A stretch of 64,000 nt of DNA from Vibrio fortis. Its GTDB lineage: Bacteria; Pseudomonadota; Gammaproteobacteria; Enterobacterales; Vibrionaceae. The notes under the pieces were generated by a model. That model saw nothing but the letters and a program-made list of their open reading frames with translations, was not told the DNA's origin and searched no databases. The position numbers were made by a program, and so were the translations under genes. Each line of letters begins with the position of its first letter. Within the stretch, counting starts at the first letter, position 1. This document shows, in pieces, positions 44,028 through 50,860 of this stretch. Location of the stretch: the NCBI RefSeq assembly GCF_024347475.1, contig NZ_AP025488.1, forward strand, positions 1,178,001 through 1,242,000, given 5' to 3'.

Positions 44028-44963
44028 GTGAGTGAAATAAATTGGCAACGTGTAGATATGAACTTGCTGCTGACTTTTGATGCGCTTTTTCGCCACAGAA
44101 GCGTATCGAAAGCCGCTGAGTCACTGCATCTCGGGCAACCTGCCACCAGCTATAACCTCAAAAGACTGCGTGAATTGTTAGGCGACCCGCTATTTGAAAG
44201 GGATGGCAATAGCATGCGCCCTACCGTTCGAGCACACGAGATTGAACCCAAGGTACGCCAGATCATGACCATATTCAGTCAAGAGATCATGCAAGCTAAC
44301 CAATTTGATCCGCTAGGGTTTGACGGTGTATTCGCAGTGGGATTAAGTGACTATGCGGAGCAGATTTTTGCACCAAAGCTATTCGACCAACTGCAAACCT
44401 TAGCGCCGAAAGCCAAGGTATTGTTTAAGCCTGTTGATGGCAACAACTGTGTTGATGCGCTTGAATCACGCGAGGTTGACTTATGCATTGGTGTCTTTTC
44501 GGACTTACCCAATAAAGTCGCGACGACCTTTCTCTATCGAGAGCGCCACCTCTGCACCTTTGATAACCAAGTGCTGCAAAGTGAATTACCTATCTCGTTA
44601 GATACCTATCTCAATACGCCGCAGATGATCGTCACAGCCAACCAAACTTTGGCGACACGAGTCGATAAAACCCTCGCTCAAATGAATATCCAGCGTAATG
44701 TTGTAATGGGCACAACGCGATTCTTAACGATTCGAAGAATGCTCACGGGAAGAAATGTACTAGCCGTGATGGCTGAAATGGTCGGAAAATCTGATCTAAT
44801 TGAAGATTCATTGACGCTCTGCGAGCCCCCTATCGACATCCCTGATTTTGATATTGAAATGGTGACACTACGCGGCGACAGCCATCACCCAAGAATCGTA
44901 TGGCTAACAGAATTGGTCAAACAAGTAGTCACCTATAAAGTGAACTACCTGCGTTCTAACTAA
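44028..44963 (+). CDS. LysR-family regulator divergent from the MurE-like operon
   Basis: A 311-residue LysR regulator starting with GTG (AGAGG five bases upstream). The winged helix-turn-helix is at about 8-66 (MNLLLTFDALFRHRSVSKAAESLHLGQPATSYNLKRLRELLGDPLFER), followed by the periplasmic-binding-protein-like effector domain. It resembles the LeuO/NodD subgroup. The 150-bp divergent region with the MurE-like gene includes AATCGAATGATT, a possible operator half-palindrome. Control of the cell-wall operon is inferred from position. Confidence 0.87.
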   Translation: MSEINWQRVDMNLLLTFDALFRHRSVSKAAESLHLGQPATSYNLKRLRELLGDPLFERDGNSMRPTVRAHEIEPKVRQIMTIFSQEIMQANQFDPLGFDGVFAVGLSDYAEQIFAPKLFDQLQTLAPKAKVLFKPVDGNNCVDALESREVDLCIGVFSDLPNKVATTFLYRERHLCTFDNQVLQSELPISLDTYLNTPQMIVTANQTLATRVDKTLAQMNIQRNVVMGTTRFLTIRRMLTGRNVLAVMAEMVGKSDLIEDSLTLCEPPIDIPDFDIEMVTLRGDSHHPRIVWLTELVKQVVTYKVNYLRSN

Positions 44964-45008
44964 TTGCGTTATTGAGATTGTTTGAGTGGATGTGCTTCGG
45001 AGTTGAAT

Positions 45009-45037
45009 AGGCGCTGCAAGATGATCCGCGCCTTTTG
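45009..45037 (+). terminator. Possible terminator of the LysR gene
   Basis: AGGCGC and GCGCCT form a six-pair stem with a longer loop, followed by TTTT. A modest but plausible rho-independent terminator 45 bp after the stop. Confidence 0.45.
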
Positions 45038-45062
45038 CTTTCTAATCAGGTTATTGAGCCTG

Positions 45063-45158
45063 TTAAGCACTTCTCGGCGAAAGCATGATGATTGCCATCC
45101 CCAGAATTGCAACAGATGCCCCAACAATATCCCACATACTCGGGCGCGTTGTATCTTG
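45063..45158 (-). pseudogene. 3' fragment of a UPF0060 (YnfA-like) membrane protein gene
   Basis: The minus-strand frame from 45158 to the TAA at 45063 encodes 31 residues. It begins QDTTRPSMWDIVGASVAILG and ends MAIIMLSPRSA, which I recognise as the C-terminal helix and tail of the UPF0060/YnfA family (normally about 108 residues). No start codon or upstream part exists; it is cut exactly where the TAACAAACG sequence at the edge of the cassette cluster begins. It marks the boundary of a rearrangement, most simply loss of the 5' part when the cassette array was inserted or deleted. Confidence 0.65.
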
Positions 45159-45160
45159 AA

Positions 45161-45181
45161 CGTTTGTTATACAAATGGTTA
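45161..45181 (-). other. attC-like start (R''-type core) at the cassette cluster edge
   Basis: On the minus strand, TATAACAAACG lies just after the stop of the 102-residue cassette gene, resembling the first bases of Vibrio attC sites. The rest of the site is missing; the truncated UPF0060 fragment follows directly. Confidence 0.4.
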
Positions 45182-45487
45182 ATGGGGTTTAGGAACCTCT
45201 TTAAAGACTAAGTTCAATGGTTTAACTAAAGAGTAAATCCAAAGGCCAAATGCTACAAAACACCACATGAACAATGTGAAGCACAAACTAAACACTGGCC
45301 ATATTGCCAAAGCTAGAAGAAGCCCTGATGTTCCTGTTACTGGTGTTTCATTCCAATTTACAGTCTCAGCACCAAATAAAGATGCAACACCACAAACCAA
45401 AAAGAAGGTAAAGAAGCCTAGGCTCAAACCAATAAAGAGTATTTTGAATAGAGACCTTTTCGAGATTTTCTTAGCAGTAATTTCCAT
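45179..45487 (-). CDS. Cassette-encoded small membrane protein (A)
   Basis: I use the second in-frame ATG (45487, MEITAKKISK), which has AAGG at proper spacing; the ATG two codons earlier has AAGG immediately adjacent. The 102-residue chain has a basic N terminus and three hydrophobic helices (about 15-38, 52-70, 72-90). I do not recognise the family. It is AT-rich and lies on the same strand as three other short genes in an integron-cassette-like cluster. No full attC separates it from gene B upstream; only a collapsed core is seen. Confidence 0.6.
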   Translation of the reverse strand: MEITAKKISKRSLFKILFIGLSLGFFTFFLVCGVASLFGAETVNWNETPVTGTSGLLLALAIWPVFSLCFTLFMWCFVAFGLWIYSLVKPLNLVFKEVPKPH

Positions 45488-45505
45488 TTTCATCCTTGTA
45501 TTTGT

Positions 45506-45519
45506 ATAACACCTTGTTA
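45506..45519. repeat. 14-bp direct repeat ATAACACCTTGTTA, copy 1
   Basis: Identical to 45887-45900. The two copies flank small membrane-protein gene B; each is the terminal (R') part of an attC-like site. The gene B stop codon lies inside this copy. Confidence 0.8.
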
Positions 45520-45858
45520 TGCCTGTACTTCACCATTAAGTGATTCAAGATATTCTTCTAGTTCTTTGGATCTAGATTTTGATATAAACAACCCTACTGG
45601 CTGCAGCAATACAATAGCCAATATGATAGAACTTAAAATGACATTTCCGTAAACGAAACCGACTATTGCATTAATCGACAACCCTATCATTACGACAATA
45701 TAGCGCCAATATTCAATGTTTAACTCGTAGGTGTTTCGTGCAATGTTGTGAGATATCAATACTGGGTATGACAACAGCGAAAGATTAACAAAAATGTTCT
45801 TATTCCGCATTTTTGCTTTAAACCCACGTTTTAGTAACTCTTCTAACAACTTATTCAT
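45517..45858 (-). CDS. Cassette-encoded small membrane protein (B)
   Basis: I chose the ATG at 45858 (MNKLLEELLKRG), which has AAGGA six bases upstream. A longer frame starts at an ATG inside the attC core and is unlikely to be used. The 113-residue protein has an N-terminal helix, then two or three hydrophobic segments (about 45-95) and an acidic C-terminal tail. The family is not recognised. The gene is bracketed by 14-bp direct repeats derived from attC ends, and its stop lies inside one of them, consistent with a mobile gene cassette. Confidence 0.6.
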   Translation of the reverse strand: MNKLLEELLKRGFKAKMRNKNIFVNLSLLSYPVLISHNIARNTYELNIEYWRYIVVMIGLSINAIVGFVYGNVILSSIILAIVLLQPVGLFISKSRSKELEEYLESLNGEVQA

Positions 45859-45884
45859 TCGATATCCTTTTTGAATGATATAGT

Positions 45885-46009
45885 GCATAACACCTTGTTA
45901 AGTAACTGACAAAATTACACAAAACTTAAACAAGCCAACTTAAACACAAACCAAACTTTGAAGTAAATTTACCGAGCGTTGGCAATCCGCCTTAAGCAGC
46001 GCGCTAGTT
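45885..46009 (-). other. attC-like recombination site 1
   Basis: A 125-bp segment between two cassette genes, ending in GTTATGC (minus strand) and beginning AACTAGC. Inner arms pair imperfectly with unpaired bases: TTAAGGCGGATTGCCAA against TTAAGTAACTGACAA. This long, imperfect, asymmetric inverted repeat with GTTATGC at its end is the signature of integron attC sites, especially of Vibrio superintegrons. The SMI1-like gene ends inside its first bases, as is usual for cassettes. Confidence 0.6.
45887..45900. repeat. 14-bp direct repeat ATAACACCTTGTTA, copy 2
   Basis: Identical to 45506-45519 and forming the terminal part of attC-like site 1. Confidence 0.8.
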
Positions 46010-46357
46010 TTCCGGTTCAGCAAACTTCAAGATATCCTTGTAATTATTTACAACAATATCGATGGAATTATCGTCGTGATAAACTCGATAAAGCTTCCCA
46101 TTTTCACCATCATTCACATTGATAAAGTATGGATCACCAGAGCCACACAAACAGCAAGCGACAGCTATATACCCAGACTTAACGACGTTAATGCCCGGAT
46201 AATAATTGCTAGTTTCATCGTCAATTTCCGAGCGAGCAAAGACCTTAAAATCAGCACCTAACCCAGACAAATCAAAATCATCTGGGATCTCAAATGACTT
46301 ATTGCTCAAATTGTTATTGGATATAAAATCTAACCAATAATCAGGAATATTTATCAC
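46004..46357 (-). CDS. Cassette-encoded SMI1/KNR4 (SUKH)-family protein
   Basis: I chose the GTG at 46357, which has GGAG seven bases upstream and lies just outside attC-like site 2, giving 117 residues. The sequence has the SUKH features: IPDYWLDFISNNN at the start, an internal SGYIAVACCLCGSGDPYFINVNDG block and a YRVYHDD strand. SUKH proteins are often immunity proteins to nuclease toxins and are frequent in integron cassettes. It is flanked by attC-like sites on both sides, so it is a complete one-gene cassette. No toxin is encoded with it. Confidence 0.72.
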   Translation of the reverse strand: MINIPDYWLDFISNNNLSNKSFEIPDDFDLSGLGADFKVFARSEIDDETSNYYPGINVVKSGYIAVACCLCGSGDPYFINVNDGENGKLYRVYHDDNSIDIVVNNYKDILKFAEPEN

Positions 46358-46371
46358 TGTAAACTCCAAAA

Positions 46372-46494
46372 GAAGCGACCAATTAAGGTGAAGCACGCGA
46401 CCACGACACTCAATTGCCCCCCGTAAACACTGAACTCAACCCAAACCAAAAATGCCAAGCATGCTGAATCACTCTTAATTTGTTTGTTAGTTGC
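46372..46494 (-). other. attC-like recombination site 2
   Basis: A 123-bp segment between the DUF2971 and SUKH genes. The arms at 46381-46398 and 46459-46480 pair as AATTAAG(A)GTGA(TTC)AGCATGC against AATTAAGGTGAAGCACGC, with unpaired bases on one side, as in folded attC hairpins. The outer R''-type end reads GCAACTAACAAAC; the R'-type end (TTGGTCGCTTC) is degenerate. It is the better-folded of the two sites. Confidence 0.62.
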
Positions 46495-46497
46495 GTT

Positions 46498-47310
46498 CTA
46501 AATTTTGTAGTCAGAAACTTCTAAGTTCCAAGTCCCTTCCTTGCGGCGTACTAATTGAACATTTACGCCACTTGATTGCCAAGCTTTGCGGATATTAAGG
46601 TAATCATCTTCGTTCATACCCAAACGGGTAACATTGCTGTAGGTAGAGCAACCTAAATATGCTTCAACTATTGATTCTTTGGGAATTGATAAACAATACA
46701 GTGGACGCCCTAGTATTGTTACTTGATTCCATGTTCCTGCTTCATTCTCAAACTCACATGCTGAGTAACGAGATTTCTGAGAGCCATTAATATTTTTTAC
46801 AACTCTAACCTCCTCTTCGTACCCCCATGTTAGATCTTTCATGAGAAATGCGTTTTTAAACAGATCGTAATTATGATGTTTGAAACATTTATATTCTGTT
46901 CCTATAGACATTAGTGACTCAGAGTTTGATGTCGGGAGCATATTCTGTGGCATGGTTGATGTGTAAATTATCTCACCATATTGGGCAGGAATTACACATG
47001 AATTTTCATCCAGCAAGTTAGCCTTTTTCATATCAATGCCAATAACGACACCTCTGTGGTCATCACCATAATGTGACCACATTAGAGGGTTTAGCGGATT
47101 GCGCGTAAGGGACAACACCCCATAATTTTTACTTAGGCGATTATGATGCGGATTTTTCTGTAGCTTACTACTCAATGTATCTGATTCTTCAAAACAGATA
47201 GCTGTACCTTCAAATGGATCATTAAGGTCTTCCAAACAAGAAAAGCCTATTGAGCTATTCTTCATTACCTTCGAAGCAGACTGAAATGACATATATTTAT
47301 AAAGAATCAT
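46498..47310 (-). CDS. Cassette-encoded DUF2971 family protein
   Basis: I chose the ATG at 47310 (MILYKYMSFQSA), which has ATAGG six bases upstream, over a start eight codons earlier. The 270-residue protein begins with the LYKYMSF motif, then FSCLEDLNDPFEG, GVLSLTRNPLNPLMWSHYGDDHRGVVIGID and a DLTWGYEEEVRVVK block, the signature of DUF2971. The family is common in integron cassettes and defence-type islands; its activity is unknown. It is soluble, AT-rich and followed directly by attC-like site 2, so it is a cassette gene. Confidence 0.82.
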   Translation of the reverse strand: MILYKYMSFQSASKVMKNSSIGFSCLEDLNDPFEGTAICFEESDTLSSKLQKNPHHNRLSKNYGVLSLTRNPLNPLMWSHYGDDHRGVVIGIDMKKANLLDENSCVIPAQYGEIIYTSTMPQNMLPTSNSESLMSIGTEYKCFKHHNYDLFKNAFLMKDLTWGYEEEVRVVKNINGSQKSRYSACEFENEAGTWNQVTILGRPLYCLSIPKESIVEAYLGCSTYSNVTRLGMNEDDYLNIRKAWQSSGVNVQLVRRKEGTWNLEVSDYKI

Positions 47311-47345
47311 GCTTAACCTATTTCCTCGAAGCAACTAACAGTTCT

Positions 47346-47389
47346 TAGACAGAAAAATTCTGTACTTAAATACTGAATATTTCTGTCTA
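47346..47389. repeat. 44-bp inverted repeat at the outer edge of the cassette cluster
   Basis: Nineteen-base arms 47346-47364 and 47371-47389 pair with two mismatches around a CTTAAA loop. It lies about 36 bp upstream of the DUF2971 start. It lacks the bulged bases of attC. Could be an operator, an old terminator or a mobile-element end. Confidence 0.7.
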
Positions 47390-47595
47390 GTTCACTATGC
47401 TATCAATTGTACAAGCATTATTTAATTTATAACAATGACCTATGTAGAGTTGTGAGTAATTGAGCAAACAAATGTAGAAGTTTTCCTTTTGGCTTTAGGC
47501 ACATAGAATCAATAGCTTACGCTAGATACTTAGAATCAAAGTCCGCTCTGGATAAGCTTTTCGGTTGCGTAAATAAGCGCCTATAGAACCAATGC

Positions 47596-47624
47596 TTGAC
47601 CGTGTACGGTAAGGTGTTTATATT
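47596..47624 (+). promoter_or_regulatory. Predicted promoter of the MATE gene with overlapping palindromic operator
   Basis: TTGACC (47596-47601) and TATATT (47619-47624) are 17 bp apart, a good sigma-70 promoter. ACCGT-GT-ACGGT (47599-47610) is a perfect palindrome overlapping the -35 element and spacer, well placed for a repressor. Confidence 0.5.
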
Positions 47625-47709
47625 GTCGCCGCCTAACGGGCACACCCTAAAATGCACACCCGCCATCCTGCCATCACTGGTGCATTTATATTGGTGTTTC
47701 TTAAACTCC

Positions 47710-49083
47710 ATGTTGAAAAAACTTCGTCCTTTTACTCGCGAATCGGGTGCATTAATGCAACTCTCGGTTCCTATCATTTTGACTCAAATCGCAACCCAAG
47801 CTATGGGCTTTGTCGATACAACAATGGCTGGCCAAGTGAGCCCTGCCGATCTCGCAGCTATCGCACTTGGTACTAGCTTGTGGATCCCAGTGCTACTTTT
47901 ATTACGTGGCATCATCATGGCGCTTACGCCTGTGGTGGCTTTCCATCGCGGTGCAAGAGACTTCAAAAGCGTTTCTGTTGAGTTCTTCCAAATGGTGTGG
48001 CTCGCGCTTATTGCCAGTGTGTTGCTTATTGCTTACCTCGTCAGTGCACAGCCGATATTGGAGTGGATTGGTGTAGCATCAGAGATCATCCCAATTGGCA
48101 GTGACTATGCGTTTGCACTGGCTTTCGGTGTACCGGGTATCGCGCTTTTCTATACCTTGAACGGCTTCTGTGAAGGCATGAACAATACCAAGGTGCCGAT
48201 GATCATCTCTGTTATCGGTCTTCTGGTGAATATTCCCGTCAACTACGTACTGATTTACGGTAAGTTCGGCTTCCCTGAAATGGGCGCTGTGGGCTGTGGT
48301 TGGGCGACTAGCTTAGTCTACTGGATGATGTCGGGCATGCTGTATTCGTACATTAAAGGCCATCATCATTACAAAACCATTGTTAACTTTGCTGACGCCG
48401 CACCAAAAGCTAAGGAGATGTTTCACCTACTCAAGCTTGGCTTGCCTATCGGAATGAACATTGCGGTGTGTGGCAGTATCTTTGCTGTGATCGCATTGAT
48501 GATTGGACGTATCGGTGCCGAGAACGTGGCTGCGGCACAAATCGCGCTTAATATCTCAAGCCTCACTTACGTGATCCCGATGAGTATTTCATTTGGCATT
48601 ACTATTCGTGTTGGGCACGCACTTGGCGAGAAAGATGAGCTTGGTGCGATTGAGCGCAGTAAAGTCGGTATCTTAGTTGCAGCGTTTATTTCTCTGCTTT
48701 CTGTGGCGATGTTCTTGCTGTTCCCTGAGTGGATCATTCGCCTATACACCACTGACCCAGCAATTAGCGCGACGGCTGCAACTCTGCTTGTGTTTACCGC
48801 GATGTACCAGTTCAGTGACGCACTACAAACATCAGCGAATGGAGCTTTGCGTGGTTACAAAGACACCAAGATCCCGATGTTCTTGGCGATTGCCTCATAT
48901 TGGGGTTTAGCTCTGCCTATGGGTATGGTTTTAGGCTTAACCGACTATGTTGTGCCCGCTATGGGTGAAACGGGCTTCTGGGTCGGAATCTTAACCGGTT
49001 TAACCGTTGCCGCGGCATTGATGTTGTTTAGACTGCGCTACGTAATTAAGAGCCGAGATATCCAACCAGTCAGCGCTGTCTAG
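47710..49083 (+). CDS. MATE multidrug efflux pump (NorM/MdtK type)
   Basis: I chose ATG 47710 (MLKKLRPFTRESG); the frame is open 38 codons further upstream but that part lies over the promoter and is not membrane-like. The 457-residue protein has twelve helices. QIATQAMGFVDTTMAGQVSPADLAAIALGTSLW is the classic NorM/MdtK first-helix block, including the Asp of helix 1, and GLLVNIPVNYVLIYGKFGFPEMGAVGCG is the second. It exports cationic drugs in exchange for Na+ or H+. It is followed by a strong terminator. It is not the AraC-linked pump at 9130. Confidence 0.92.
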   Translation: MLKKLRPFTRESGALMQLSVPIILTQIATQAMGFVDTTMAGQVSPADLAAIALGTSLWIPVLLLLRGIIMALTPVVAFHRGARDFKSVSVEFFQMVWLALIASVLLIAYLVSAQPILEWIGVASEIIPIGSDYAFALAFGVPGIALFYTLNGFCEGMNNTKVPMIISVIGLLVNIPVNYVLIYGKFGFPEMGAVGCGWATSLVYWMMSGMLYSYIKGHHHYKTIVNFADAAPKAKEMFHLLKLGLPIGMNIAVCGSIFAVIALMIGRIGAENVAAAQIALNISSLTYVIPMSISFGITIRVGHALGEKDELGAIERSKVGILVAAFISLLSVAMFLLFPEWIIRLYTTDPAISATAATLLVFTAMYQFSDALQTSANGALRGYKDTKIPMFLAIASYWGLALPMGMVLGLTDYVVPAMGETGFWVGILTGLTVAAALMLFRLRYVIKSRDIQPVSAV

Positions 49084-49142
49084 TTTCCAAGTCATTTGCA
49101 ATCAGGCTATCCAATAGCAATAGACATCATTAGCTAAAAGAA

Positions 49143-49172
49143 AAGGCGAACCCAATTGAATGAGTTCGCCTT
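49143..49172. terminator. Bidirectional rho-independent terminator
   Basis: The stem AAGGCGAAC / GTTCGCCTT with a T-tract of six lies between the convergent MATE and LysE genes. Confidence 0.85.
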
Positions 49173-49193
49173 TTTTGATCCAAAGATTTATCG

Positions 49194-49820
49194 CTAGCGA
49201 TTGATTGCGAGATATGAGCCCGCTGCGATCATAATCCCACCTGCGCTTTGGTTTAACCTTTTGTGTGCACGAGGCGTTTTCAGTAACGTCACCATACGGC
49301 CAGCCCCCATCGCGATTAACATCAAGCCCGCCATCAAAGCCACTGCGGCTAACACGGATACTAAAACGATATCTTGTGAACGCAGAACCGTAAGATCGAT
49401 GAAAGTCGGCAAAAATGAAATATAAAACAGAATAACTTTCGGATTCGATGCTGAGATCAGGAAACCTTGAGCGAAACTCGCCAACTCAGATTTTTGACTC
49501 TGCTTGGCCACTTGCTCTACTGAACCTTGCATTTCAGGTAGGCTTTTAAATATTTTATAGCCAAGGTATATCAAATAAGCCGCGCCAACATAGCGAATAA
49601 CTTCAAACGCAAACGACCAATTTTCTGCCACCGTTGCAAGACCAAAACAGGCCAGAGACAGATAGATGAGGTCACTACATGTCATCCCCAACGAGAGTGT
49701 GATGCACTGTTTCCACCCATGAACCATGCCACGAGCCAAGATAGCAAATACACCCGGCCCAGGCGTAATTCCGAATATAAACATGGCAATGAAAAATGTG
49801 ACTGCGCCTTCGAATGACAT
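49194..49820 (-). CDS. LysE/RhtB-family amino acid exporter
   Basis: ATG 49820 has GGGAGG upstream and gives a normal 208-residue exporter; an earlier TTG is rejected. The FGITPGPGVFAILARGMVHGWK block near residue 18 and the C-terminal helices are diagnostic of the LysE/RhtB family. Six hydrophobic segments are visible. It exports amino acids or related compounds. Substrate unknown. It is monocistronic. Confidence 0.9.
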   Translation of the reverse strand: MSFEGAVTFFIAMFIFGITPGPGVFAILARGMVHGWKQCITLSLGMTCSDLIYLSLACFGLATVAENWSFAFEVIRYVGAAYLIYLGYKIFKSLPEMQGSVEQVAKQSQKSELASFAQGFLISASNPKVILFYISFLPTFIDLTVLRSQDIVLVSVLAAVALMAGLMLIAMGAGRMVTLLKTPRAHKRLNQSAGGIMIAAGSYLAINR

Positions 49821-49936
49821 TACTTTTCCTCCCTCACTCATTCGCACCAAGAGTTCGAACCTAACACGGAGTTTGTTACCGAGTAAAGATGACAGTTGAT
49901 GCGAATGCTTGATCCTTCAAGCAAGCCTTATATCGC

Positions 49937-50698
49937 TTACTTCTCACACAGGTCTAAGATTCTGGCTCGCATAGCTTGATTGATACTAAAATGCGTATTC
50001 AAAAACGACAACTGTGCCAAGGTCGATTCTGGAGTTCGCTCATATCCTTGAGTGAATGATGGCAGTAAGCGAGCAAATTCAGGGAAGCGCACCTCTAATC
50101 TTCGATCCGACATGAACTGATCAGCCAACTCAGGTGTCGGTGTTTCAATTCGTTCAGCCAATTCAATTAAACGATCAAGCGCGAATGATTGTACAAATCG
50201 CATACCCGATAGTTTTTCTCCTCGCTGATAGCGGCACATTCCAACATATAGATTGGTCAGAGCTTCACCGATGATCCATTCCAAATCATTGTTTTGGTTA
50301 GCTCGCTGCGGTTTAGGGATACAGCATTGAGAATCGAAGTCAGGTTGTTGCCAAACAATTCGCCCTTCAGAAAAAGGGATTCCGGTGAGTTCTTGCGGCT
50401 CAAAGACAGCAAACTCACAAAACACACCATCTTGGTACAACACTTTGTATCCATCGACAGTGTTTCTAACCGCATAATCAATCGGGTTGATGTTTGATAA
50501 CCAGTTTAGGTTTTCTAAAAATTCCTGCTTATGCCCTTCCTGTATTATGGCAAAGAAATCAAGATCAGAATATTCATCCAATCTTTCTAATTCTATGCCG
50601 ACAGAACCAAGCCCTAGCAGCGCATGAGCCTTGCCCGTTCTATCCAATGACGCCCCTATCTCATTTAGGCGCTCTAGTAATAAAGCTGATCTATCCAT
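49937..50698 (-). CDS. Nucleotidyltransferase-domain protein (aminoglycoside/lincosamide NTase-like)
   Basis: A 253-residue protein with a polymerase-beta-type nucleotidyltransferase domain. The active site is LGLGSVGIELERLDEYSDLDFFAI (GS...DxD, about 29-52), followed by a third acidic residue region (CEFAVFE). The C-terminal half is a helical HEPN-like bundle. This layout is shared with lincosamide and aminoglycoside nucleotidyltransferases, but no substrate can be assigned. Lone gene. Resistance is possible but not shown. Confidence 0.78.
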   Translation of the reverse strand: MDRSALLLERLNEIGASLDRTGKAHALLGLGSVGIELERLDEYSDLDFFAIIQEGHKQEFLENLNWLSNINPIDYAVRNTVDGYKVLYQDGVFCEFAVFEPQELTGIPFSEGRIVWQQPDFDSQCCIPKPQRANQNNDLEWIIGEALTNLYVGMCRYQRGEKLSGMRFVQSFALDRLIELAERIETPTPELADQFMSDRRLEVRFPEFARLLPSFTQGYERTPESTLAQLSFLNTHFSINQAMRARILDLCEK

Positions 50699-50860
50699 AA
50701 TTCGTCTCTCGCTTGTTAAGTCACATCAACCTAACGAAAATCCAGTTATGGAATAAGCCAATTTTATAAATTCTGTGTGTAAGGTAACCGTTTGTATGGG
50801 AAAACTTGACCAGTCTATTGTACGGATTGACCGTAAAAGACACGCAAAGGTAACGTCACA

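Larger units (their letters stand above)
47311..47709. promoter_or_regulatory. Region between the cassette cluster and the MATE gene
   Basis: About 400 bp. The left part holds a 44-bp near-perfect inverted repeat (47346-47389). The middle is AT-rich and without a recognisable gene. The right part holds a probable sigma-70 promoter for the MATE gene (47596-47624) and a leader of about 80 bp. Confidence 0.55.

Noticed and set aside
46498..47310. DUF2971 and SUKH genes as a toxin-immunity or phage-defence pair
   Set aside because: Each is separated by an attC-like site, no toxin domain is visible, and both families are common single cassettes; co-function is not supported.
47517..47777. 86-codon minus-strand frame across the MATE promoter and start
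   Set aside because: It runs opposite to the MATE gene, covers its promoter, and its translation has no domain-like or membrane pattern.
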